From contig USPH01000053.1 in assembly GCA_900556515.1 (NCBI GenBank), positions 1 to 7,842 of the forward strand: a DNA stretch of 7,842 nt, written 5' to 3'. Positions 1 through 5,134 of this stretch are shown piece by piece. The position numbers were made by a program, and so were the translations under genes. Positions within the stretch are counted from its first letter, which is position 1, and each line of letters starts with the position of its first letter. The notes under the pieces were generated by a model. That model was not told where the DNA came from and ran no database searches. It saw only the letters and a list, made by a program, of their open reading frames with translations. The DNA comes from an uncultured Collinsella sp. Its GTDB lineage: Bacteria > Actinomycetota > Coriobacteriia > Coriobacteriales > Coriobacteriaceae.

Positions 1-41
1 TTCTAGCTTCGTCGGCAGCGTCAGATGTGTATAAGAGACAG
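1..41 (+). other. Nextera i5-side adapter (not genomic)
   Basis: Bases 9-41 match the Nextera read-1 adapter and end with the 19-bp Tn5 mosaic end AGATGTGTATAAGAGACAG at 23-41. Bases 1-8 (TTCTAGCT) fit an i5 index; from memory this is Nextera XT index S515. These bases are library sequence and should be trimmed. They are not a Tn5 insertion in the organism, because the index and primer parts are present as well as the mosaic end. Confidence 0.97.
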
Positions 42-847
42 TCATTAAGCTGTTCGTAACGGGCGGTGTGTTCGATGCGACCGAGGTGGGCGAGCCGGGC
101 GTGCTGCGTATGCCGGTCGATGTCGCCGCGGCGGCGTGCAAGGCGGCGCACGAGGTTGGGCTTCCTGTTATGGCCCATGTCGAGAGCACCGAAGGTGTGA
201 AGGCCGCGCTTGAGGCCGGCGTTGACACGATTGAGCACGGCGCTCCGTTGACGCCCGAGATCCTGAAGCTGTACCGCGGCGCCGCGGGTACGCAGCTCGA
301 GGGACGCGCGCCGAGCGTGACCTGCACTATCAGCCCGGCGCTGCCGTTTGTGTTGCTCGACCCGGAAAAGACCCATTCGACCGATACGCAAAAGAAGAAC
401 GGCGACATCGTGTGCTCGGGCATTATCGAGAGCGCTCGTGCTGCACTGGAAGCTGGCGTTAGGGTGGGCCTTGGCACAGATTCGAGCTGCCCGTTCGTGA
501 CGCAGTACGACATGTGGCGTGAGGTGGCCTATTTTGCCAAGTATGTCGGCGTGAGTAACGCCTTCGCGCTGCATACGGCTACGCAGATCAATGCCGAGCT
601 ACTGGGGCTGGGCGACGAGACCGGCACGATCGAGTGCGGTAAGGCCGCCGATATCCTGGTGACGCGCAAGAACCCGCTCGATGACCTGTGCGCCCTGCGT
701 GAGCCGATGCACGTGATGTGCCGCGGTGGCCTGGTGCGCAAGCTGAAGGTCAAGCACATCCCCGAGGTGGACACCGAGCTCGACGCGATTATGGCCATGC
801 CTGCAGAGGCGCTGGCCGAGGAGCTCGCCCGCGACGGTGTGGCGTAG
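42..847 (+). CDS. Metal-dependent amidohydrolase, 5' end missing
   Basis: Partial protein of the amidohydrolase superfamily (imidazolonepropionase/prolidase-like branch, COG1228 type), which hydrolyses C-N bonds in a TIM barrel with one or two metals. The frame is open from the adapter junction and begins IKLFVTGGV, so the GTG at 68 is not the true start. The Lys at 47-49 lies where this branch has its metal-bridging carbamylated lysine. Further metal-site candidates follow in order: the His of MAHVES, the His of TIEHG and the Asp of LGTDSS. The C-terminal signatures HTATQINAELLG and GTIECGKAADILV are typical of the family. Roughly 270 residues are present of an expected 400 or so; the N-terminal HxH site is lost. 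The substrate cannot be told; amino-acid or dipeptide derivatives are plausible. A terminator follows the stop codon by about 40 bases. Confidence 0.88.
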
Positions 848-885
848 ACGAGACAAAGGGACAGCTCCGTTGTCGCATACAAAAA

Positions 886-918
886 GCCGAGGTCTCAACA
901 CGGGGCCTCGGCTTTTTT
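886..918. terminator. Bidirectional intrinsic terminator
   Basis: GCCGAGG at 886-892 pairs with CCTCGGC at 906-912. The stem extends inward by four more pairs, two of them G-U, to a 5-nt loop at 897-901. Five A residues precede the stem (881-885) and six T residues follow it (913-918), so it can end transcripts from both sides: the amidohydrolase on + and the zinc-ribbon gene converging on -. Confidence 0.9.
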
Positions 919-937
919 CGAACAAATACTTAAGACT

Positions 938-965
938 GGGACAAACAAACCTGATTAATTGTCCC
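938..965. repeat. Short inverted repeat GGGACAA/TTGTCCC
   Basis: GGGACAA (938-944) and TTGTCCC (959-965) are perfect complements around a 14-nt AT-rich loop. The hairpin sits just 3' of the zinc-ribbon gene's stop codon and lacks a T-run, so it is not a standard terminator. Its GGGACA/TGTCCC ends recall the larger element at 1501-1591 on the other side of the same gene, but the relationship is only suggestive. Confidence 0.5.
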
Positions 966-976
966 GCGTGCGGCGG

Positions 977-1450
977 CTAGGAGCGCGTCTCCATCTTGGC
1001 GTGGCACTTGGGGCAGGTGACGCGGATCTTGCCCTTGCCCTTGGGGACGGAGAGCATCTGGCCGCAGTTGGGGCACTTGAGGTATGCCGTGGTCTTGCGA
1101 CCCTTCCACATCTTCTTGGCTGTGCGCTTGGCGCGCTCAAAGTCTTCCTTGCTCGTTCCGGCTGCGCGTGAGGTGCTGGCCGCTGCGGCGCCGGCGCCCA
1201 AGCTGGCGACAAACTTGCCCAAGCCGGGAACATTGGCGGTCGCGGCGACAAAGGACTCGTTCTCCTTGCGACGTGCATCGATATTTTTGGACAGGCCGCG
1301 CAGCACGCCAAGCACGATCACGGCGATGGCGATCCAGCTGAGCCACTGGATGCGGGCCATCGATCCGATCATTGCGATGACGATGCCGACAAAACCCATC
1401 ACGATGGTGAGTTCATCGGCGCCATTGCGTCCTTTCATAAAGTCATTCAT
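977..1450 (-). CDS. Membrane protein with C-terminal zinc ribbon
   Basis: A 157-residue protein of unknown function. Two hydrophobic helices at about residues 14-31 and 36-52 are followed by a basic stretch (RGLSKNIDARRK), an Ala/Gly/Ser-rich linker (about 82-100) and a lysine-rich segment. The end is a zinc ribbon with CPNC (C126, C129) and CPKC (C146, C149) separated by a short basic hairpin. The positive-inside pattern suggests that the ribbon faces the cytoplasm. I chose the ATG at 1450 rather than one 30 bases upstream because GAAAGG lies about 8 bases before it. The gene stands alone: csoR upstream on the same strand is separated from it by a palindromic element, and a bidirectional terminator lies downstream. 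Similar small ribbon-tailed membrane proteins occur in Firmicutes and Actinobacteria, but no role is established that I can name. Confidence 0.82.
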   Translation of the reverse strand: MNDFMKGRNGADELTIVMGFVGIVIAMIGSMARIQWLSWIAIAVIVLGVLRGLSKNIDARRKENESFVAATANVPGLGKFVASLGAGAAAASTSRAAGTSKEDFERAKRTAKKMWKGRKTTAYLKCPNCGQMLSVPKGKGKIRVTCPKCHAKMETRS

Positions 1451-1483
1451 GCAAATTGCCTTTCGTTCGATATGCTGCACGCC

Positions 1484-1489
1484 TTTATA
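1484..1489 (-). promoter_or_regulatory. Possible -10 box for the zinc-ribbon gene
   Basis: TATAAA on the - strand, about 34 bases before the chosen start codon, is the best -10 candidate in this gap. No convincing -35 lies at 16-18 bases; that position falls in the arm of the palindromic element at 1501-1591, so the call is weak. Confidence 0.3.
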
Positions 1490-1500
1490 CCCGATTTAGA

Positions 1501-1591
1501 GCAAGGGGGACAGGTTAATCTGCACCAAGGTGGTGCAAACATACCTGTCCCCATTACACCAAGATGGTGCAAAGTAACCTGACTCCCTTGC
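1501..1591. repeat. Nested palindromic intergenic element
   Basis: A compact set of inverted repeats fills the gap between csoR and the zinc-ribbon gene. The inner hairpin pairs TGCACCA (1521-1527) with TGGTGCA (1531-1537). Around it, GGGGACAGGT (1506-1515) pairs with ACCTGTCCCC (1543-1552), with 5-nt internal loops on both sides. A second small hairpin is CACCA (1557-1561) with TGGTG (1565-1569). The outer 27 bases 1501-1527 also match the reverse complement of 1565-1591 at all but about five positions, so the left arm has two competing partners. On the - strand this follows the csoR stop codon directly and may end or protect that transcript, although no clean T-run follows. It resembles dispersed repeats I recall in Coriobacteriia, which I could not check. 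Confidence 0.75.
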
Positions 1592-1596
1592 ACCAA

Positions 1597-1869
1597 TTAC
1601 TTGGCGAGTTTGTCGACGACGCGTTCGATCTCGGCGAGCTTGGCTGCCTTGAGCTCCTCGTCGCCTGATTCGATGGCCGAGGCGACGCAGCCCTCGATGT
1701 GAGCTTTCAGCACATCGGCGTTGATGCGAGCGATGAGCGCCTGTGTTGCCATGAGCTGCGTGGAAATATCGACGCAGTAGCGGTTCTCCTCGACCATCCG
1801 CAAAATGCCGTCGATCTGACCGCGTGCCGTCTTGAGCATGCGGGTCACCGATTTGTGGTCTGCCATCAT
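1597..1869 (-). CDS. csoR: Copper-sensing transcriptional repressor CsoR
   Basis: A 90-residue all-helical repressor of the CsoR/RcnR family (DUF156). These bind GC-rich operators as tetramers and release DNA when Cu+ binds. The copper ligands are visible as C32, H57 and C61, giving the CsoR spacing C-x24-H-x3-C. The retained His argues against the persulfide sensor CstR, and the ligand set against the Ni/Co sensor RcnR. Family signatures include the N-terminal basic segment, RGQIDGILRMVEENRYC and the IEGCV helix end. The frame stays open upstream to 1971, but that extension runs through a palindromic repeat. The ATG at 1869, with GAGGA six bases before it, gives the normal family length; the next ATG at 1866 is also possible. 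It is the last gene of the copA-copZ-csoR set, so it probably represses its own transcription through the copA promoter. Confidence 0.95.
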   Translation of the reverse strand: MMADHKSVTRMLKTARGQIDGILRMVEENRYCVDISTQLMATQALIARINADVLKAHIEGCVASAIESGDEELKAAKLAEIERVVDKLAK

Positions 1870-1911
1870 GGCGGGTCCTCGTTTCTGGTCGATCTTCCGG
1901 ATGCCCCCGTC

Positions 1912-1978
1912 AGTTGCGGTGAAATACGGACTGTTTAAAGGCCTAGGGCGGCTCAACAGTCCGTATTTCACCGCAACT
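1912..1978. repeat. Perfect 24-bp inverted repeat between copZ and csoR
   Basis: Bases 1912-1935 (beginning AGTTGCGGTG) are the exact reverse complement of 1955-1978, around a 19-nt loop containing CCTAGG. With no mismatch in 24 pairs, the element is either recently inserted or maintained by selection or gene conversion. It occupies half of the 135-base copZ-csoR gap. No T-run follows either arm. It looks like a dispersed palindromic repeat of the REP/MITE sort and may also change how much transcription reaches csoR. Confidence 0.88.
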
Positions 1979-2004
1979 TCTGAGGATTGAGTAGGCAGCG
2001 CCTG

Positions 2005-2226
2005 CTATGCGGCGGTCACGGACAGGGCGTGGAACTTCTCCCCGGCGCCCTCGACGGCGGCGGCGAGCTGCTCGGCGGTCACGGTGTCGGCGCACTCCAC
2101 CTGTACGGTCTGAGTCTCGTGATCGGCATCGGCGTCGGTCACGCCGGCAACGTTGAGCAACGCCGTCTCGACGGTGGCGTCGCAGTGGCCGCACATGAGG
2201 CCGGAAGTCTTGATTGTGTAACGCAT
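2005..2226 (-). CDS. copZ: Copper chaperone, HMA domain (CopZ-like)
   Basis: A 73-residue single heavy-metal-associated domain of about the usual CopZ/Atx1 length. The metal-binding loop is GLMCGHC, with C12 and C15 as the Cu+ ligands and H14 between them. The following helix (DATVETALLNVAGV) and the strand TQTVQVE are typical of the fold. Such chaperones carry cytosolic Cu+ to the ATPase and to CsoR. The start ATG at 2226 has AAGGAG seven bases upstream. The gene follows copA by 152 bases, a gap largely filled by a long palindrome, and precedes csoR. GLMCGHC differs from the commoner GMTC-x-x-C loop, and a Zn/Cd-binding role cannot be excluded from sequence alone, but the neighbours point to copper. 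Confidence 0.9.
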   Translation of the reverse strand: MRYTIKTSGLMCGHCDATVETALLNVAGVTDADADHETQTVQVECADTVTAEQLAAAVEGAGEKFHALSVTAA

Positions 2227-2288
2227 GGGTGTACTCCTTATCGATTGAGAATATCTGACAGTTTAGTCGTGAACAGCGTCATCTTAAA

Positions 2289-2388
2289 GGTGTGCTGAGG
2301 TGCCCGAGATTGCCCCGAAAGAGGAGCGAAGCGTACTTGGGTACGCGAGCGACGGTTTGAGGGGCAAGGTCGGGTGCTTCAGCGCGCC
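2289..2388. repeat. Long imperfect palindrome overlapping the copA 3' end
   Basis: The arm 2294-2316 (GCTGAGG...TTGCCCC) is complementary to 2361-2383, and the pairing runs outward to 2289 and 2388. A nested hairpin GCGTAC/GTACGC (2331-2336 and 2341-2346) has a TTGG loop. As + strand RNA, nearly all arm mismatches become G-U pairs, leaving two true mismatches. As - strand RNA, the same sites become A-C mismatches. The right arm contains the copA stop codon (2379-2381) and its last codons. It has no T-run. It may be a mobile or dispersed palindrome, or a structure separating the copA and copZ transcripts. Confidence 0.75.
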
Positions 2389-4721
2389 GTCTTGGGCTTA
2401 AAGGATTTTAAGCGCAGCGCATTGCTTACGACGCACACGCTCGACAGGCTCATGGCCGCGGCGCCAAACATCGGCGAGAGTTGCCAACCGGTGAGGGGGA
2501 AGAACACACCCGCCGCCAGCGGAATGCCGATGCCGTTGTAGAACAGCGCCCAGAACAGGTCCTGCTTGATGTTGCGGATCGTGGCGCGCGAAAGCTCGAT
2601 GGCGCGGGCGACATCCATGAGGTCGCTGCGCATGAGTACCACGTCGGCGCCCTCCTTGGCGATGTCGGCGCCGGTGCCGATAGCGAGGCCCACGTCGGCG
2701 CGCGCCAGGGCGGGTGAGTCGTTGATGCCGTCGCCCACCATGGCGACCTTGCTGCCCGCATCCTGCAGCTCGCGTACGTGGTGCTCCTTGTCGGCGGGGA
2801 GGACGTCGGCGATGACCTGTTCGCTGCTCAGCCCCACGCGGCGGGCGATTGCTTCGGCGGTGACGCGGTTGTCGCCGGTGAGCATACGCACATCGACGCC
2901 GAGCTTGCGGAGCGCGGCGATGGCCTCGGCGCTCGTCTCCTTGACCTCATCAGCCACGGCGATGGTGCCGACAAGCTCGCCGTTCTTGGCAAAGAACAGC
3001 GGCGTCTTGCCCTCGGCGGCAAATTGCTCGGCAAGGCCGGCGGGCACCTTCGCGCCCAGCTCGACCATCAGGCGCACGTTGCCGGCAGCGATGACGTTTT
3101 GTCCCTCGCGCGCCGTAACGCCTCGTCCAGGCACGGCGGCAAAGTCCTCGACCATGCGCGCGACAATTCCGCGCGCTTCGCACTCGGCCATAATCGCCTC
3201 GGCCAGCGGGTGCTCGCTCGAGCGCTCCAGCGCGGCGGCCAGCTTGAGCAGCGCCTTTTCGCTCATGGCGGGCGAGCCGTCAGCGCGCGTGGCTACCACG
3301 ATATCGGTCAGGGCAGGCTTGCCGCGGGTGACGGTGCCCGTCTTGTCGAGCACCACGGTGCCCACGCTGCGCAGATTCTCCAGCGCCTCGGCGCTCTTGA
3401 ACAGAATGCCCATCTCGGCGCCCTTGCCGGTGCCGACCATAATGGCGACGGGTGTGGCCAGACCGAGCGCGCACGGGCAGCTGATCACCAGCACGGCGAC
3501 GGCGGAGGTGAGCGCTTCGTTGACGCTTCCGGTCAAAACCATCCATGCCACAAAAGTTACGGCAGAGATTACAAACACCACGGGCACGAACACGCCGGCG
3601 ACCTTGTCGGCCATGCGGGCGATGGGCGCTTTGGTGGCGTTGGCGTCCTCGACGAGCTGGATAATCTTGGCGAGCGATGTCTCGGCACCCACCCGCGTGG
3701 CGCGGAAGGTAAACGAGCCCGTGCGGTTGACCGTGGCCGCGTTGACGGTGGCACCGGCGGTCTTTTCCACGGGGATGGACTCGCCGGTGAGCGCGCTCTC
3801 GTCCACGGCCGAGCTGCCCTCGAGCACCACGCCATCGACGGGGATGGACTCGCCGGGGCGCACGCGCAGGACCTGGCCGGGAAGGATGGCGTCGACATCG
3901 ACGGTGGTTTCGGTGCCGTCCTCTGCCACGACGGTCGCGGTCTTGGGCGCCAAGTCGATGAGCGCCTCGATGGCGCCGCCGGTCTTGGATTTGCTGCGTG
4001 TCTCGAGATATTTGCCCACGGTGACGAGCGACAGGATTGTGCCGGCGCTCTCAAAATACAGGTTGTCCATGCTCGTCATCATGGCCTCGTGGACCTGACC
4101 CGCGGCTAGCTGGTCGGCCATGATGAACACGGCGTAGAGCGACCAGGCGATGGAAGCAGTGGCGCCCACGGCAATAAGGGCGTCCATGGTAGGCGCGCCG
4201 TGCGTAAGCGATTTAAACCCGTTGATAAAGTATGCGTCGTTGACGTAGACGATGGGAATGAGCAGGACGAGCTCGGTGAGCGCGAGCGTCATGCTGTGGG
4301 TGTGGTCGGTGAAGACGCCGGGCAGTGGCCAACCGAGCATGTGCCCCATGCCTATGTAGAACAGTGGGATGAGGAATACGATCGAGACGATGAGGCGGGT
4401 GCGCATGGCAGAGGCGGCGGCCTCCAACTTTTTGGTCGGCGACTCCATATGGGCGGCGCCGGACCTGGCTTGCGCGTTGCCGTTTGAGTTGGCGGCATCG
4501 GTGCCCGTGCTAACGGGCGAGGCCGAATAACCCGCGCGATCGACGGCGGTACAGATGTCGTCGGGGGAGACCTGCGCGGGGTCGTAGTCGACCAGCATGG
4601 AGCCGGCGAGCAGGTTGACCGCGACGCTTTGGACGCCGTCGAGCTTGCTCACGGCACGGTCCACGTGCGCCTGGCAGGCGGCGCACGTCATGCCGCCCAC
4701 ATCGAACTTATCTTGAGCCAT
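2379..4721 (-). CDS. copA: Cu+-exporting P1B-type ATPase
   Basis: A 780-residue inner-membrane pump that expels Cu+ using ATP. One N-terminal HMA domain carries GMTCAAC (C13, C16). A variable linker (about 71-100) precedes eight predicted membrane helices (roughly 109-129, 144-161, 179-201, 221-240, 374-396, 405-428, 721-741, 746-768). The actuator loop has TGES (312-315). The transmembrane metal site has CPC (415-417), YN in helix 7 (728-729) and MSLSS in helix 8 (from M757), the P1B-1 copper(I) set. DKTGT contains the phosphorylated D459. The nucleotide domain has SEHP (502-505) and GRGV (532-535), and MLTGDN (613-618) and GDGIND (663-668) follow. All key residues are intact. The ATG at 4721 is preferred to one 42 bases upstream because AAAGGAG lies five bases before it. 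It leads the copA-copZ-csoR set. Confidence 0.97.
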   Translation of the reverse strand: MAQDKFDVGGMTCAACQAHVDRAVSKLDGVQSVAVNLLAGSMLVDYDPAQVSPDDICTAVDRAGYSASPVSTGTDAANSNGNAQARSGAAHMESPTKKLEAAASAMRTRLIVSIVFLIPLFYIGMGHMLGWPLPGVFTDHTHSMTLALTELVLLIPIVYVNDAYFINGFKSLTHGAPTMDALIAVGATASIAWSLYAVFIMADQLAAGQVHEAMMTSMDNLYFESAGTILSLVTVGKYLETRSKSKTGGAIEALIDLAPKTATVVAEDGTETTVDVDAILPGQVLRVRPGESIPVDGVVLEGSSAVDESALTGESIPVEKTAGATVNAATVNRTGSFTFRATRVGAETSLAKIIQLVEDANATKAPIARMADKVAGVFVPVVFVISAVTFVAWMVLTGSVNEALTSAVAVLVISCPCALGLATPVAIMVGTGKGAEMGILFKSAEALENLRSVGTVVLDKTGTVTRGKPALTDIVVATRADGSPAMSEKALLKLAAALERSSEHPLAEAIMAECEARGIVARMVEDFAAVPGRGVTAREGQNVIAAGNVRLMVELGAKVPAGLAEQFAAEGKTPLFFAKNGELVGTIAVADEVKETSAEAIAALRKLGVDVRMLTGDNRVTAEAIARRVGLSSEQVIADVLPADKEHHVRELQDAGSKVAMVGDGINDSPALARADVGLAIGTGADIAKEGADVVLMRSDLMDVARAIELSRATIRNIKQDLFWALFYNGIGIPLAAGVFFPLTGWQLSPMFGAAAMSLSSVCVVSNALRLKSFKPKTAR

Positions 4722-4768
4722 GGCTTCTCCTTTCTGTGACGTAGTGTCGGAAATGTTAACCATCCGAT

Positions 4769-4799
4769 ACTATACACCCATACCCCCTGGGGGTGTCCA
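4769..4799 (-). promoter_or_regulatory. Probable copA promoter (-35 TGGACA, -10 TATAGT)
   Basis: On the - strand, TGGACA (4799-4794) and TATAGT (4774-4769) each match the sigma-70 consensus at five of six positions but stand 19 bases apart rather than 17. Transcription would begin near 4762 and leave about 40 bases before the copA ATG. The long spacer and the GC palindrome inside it suggest a tightly regulated promoter. The DNA from 4800 to 4873 shows nothing I can name. Confidence 0.6.
4780..4796. promoter_or_regulatory. Probable CsoR operator
   Basis: ATACCCCCTGGGGGTGT contains ACCCCC-T-GGGGGT, a perfect 6-bp inverted repeat about one base. CsoR/RcnR proteins are known to bind short A/T-flanked G/C tracts of this kind. 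The site lies between the -35 and -10 boxes of copA, so a bound repressor would block RNA polymerase, and csoR is encoded three genes downstream. Assignment to CsoR is an inference from form and position. A MerR-type activator acting on the 19-base spacer is the alternative, but no MerR gene is in the window. Confidence 0.65.
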
Positions 4800-4873
4800 G
4801 TGGAGATTGAAATGTATGACATTCTGGTATTGGTCGAGGTGATAGCCAGGTCGGCGGACCGTAGCCGGTCTAA

Positions 4874-4932
4874 TGTCTCAATCTGTAACAACTAGACCCG
4901 TTTTTGTCGAGTAACTGTTACAGATCGAGACA
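4874..4932. repeat. Hairpin unit 1
   Basis: Left arm 4874-4890 and right arm 4916-4932 pair with a single mismatch, which becomes G-U in - strand RNA. Two flanking AA/TT pairs extend the stem. The central segment can form an inner stem CTAGAC/GTCGAG with one mismatch. Confidence 0.85.
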
Positions 4933-4953
4933 TTACATCGAGCCACAACTTAA

Positions 4954-5012
4954 CGTCTCAACCTGTAACGCCTAAGGACTGTTTTTCCTGCTAGATGTTA
5001 CAGATCGAGACA
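4954..5012. repeat. Hairpin unit 2
   Basis: Left arm 4954-4970 is the most diverged copy. Its terminal bases no longer pair and two internal differences are G-U in - strand RNA. The right arm is 4996-5012. The inner stem can form from CTA/TAG plus AGGA/TCCT with a two-base bulge. Confidence 0.82.
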
Positions 5013-5034
5013 AACCGTCCGCGGTCAACTCAAA

Positions 5035-5093
5035 TGTCTTGATTTGTAACATCTAGAGAGGTTTTTGACCCCTTACTGTTACAGATCGAGACA
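5035..5093. repeat. Hairpin unit 3
   Basis: Left arm 5035-5051 differs from perfect complementarity at two places, both G-U in + strand RNA, opposite to units 1 and 2. The right arm is 5077-5093. The inner stem AGAGGT/ACCCCT has one mismatch and closes on a T-rich loop. Confidence 0.85.
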
Positions 5094-5094
5094 A

Positions 5095-5122
5095 TTGCCG
5101 GGGAGGGGTCCCGTCACGGCAA
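5095..5122 (-). terminator. GC-rich hairpin after the kinase gene (weak)
   Basis: TTGCCG (5095-5100) pairs with CGGCAA (5117-5122), and GGGA (5101-5104) with TCCC (5109-5112), with a four-base bulge. It begins 12 bases after the kinase stop codon. No U-run follows, so it may be only a stabilising 3' structure. Confidence 0.35.
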
Positions 5123-5134
5123 GATGCCCGCCGC

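Larger units (their letters stand above)
4874..5093. repeat. Tandem array of three 59-nt hairpin units
   Basis: Three equal-length units start at 4874, 4954 and 5035, a period of 80-81 bp, separated by unrelated spacers of 21 and 22 bases. Each has a 17-nt left arm, a 25-nt central segment holding a run of five T, and a 17-nt right arm TGTTACAGATCGAGACA that is identical in all copies. Left arms are diverged. The array fills most of the gap between the kinase and the copA promoter and contains no credible ORF. It is not CRISPR: the repeats are arms of hairpins and the spacers are short. Confidence 0.88.

Noticed and set aside
1870..1971. 34-residue N-terminal extension of CsoR
   Set aside because: The extension is read through the 24-bp palindrome, has no ribosome site at its ATG and exceeds the normal family length; 1869 has a good GAGGA site.
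2566..4109. Two long + strand reading frames (510 and 443 codons) opposite copA
   Set aside because: They are antisense shadows of a GC-rich gene with complete family motifs on the other strand; their translations are low-complexity with no recognisable domain.
4722..4763. Upstream ATG for CopA at 4763
   Set aside because: It would place the start at or before the likely transcription start, and the ATG at 4721 has AAAGGAG at ideal spacing.
4688..4891. 67-codon - strand frame overlapping the start of copA
   Set aside because: It runs across the copA promoter and operator in another frame, has no ribosome site and no family features.
4874..5093. CRISPR array
   Set aside because: The repeated segments are 17-nt hairpin arms, left arms vary, spacers are 21-22 nt, only three units occur and no cas gene is present.
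4874..5093. Hairpin array as intrinsic terminators for the kinase transcript
   Set aside because: The T or A runs lie in the hairpin loops rather than after the stems, so the standard terminator layout is absent.
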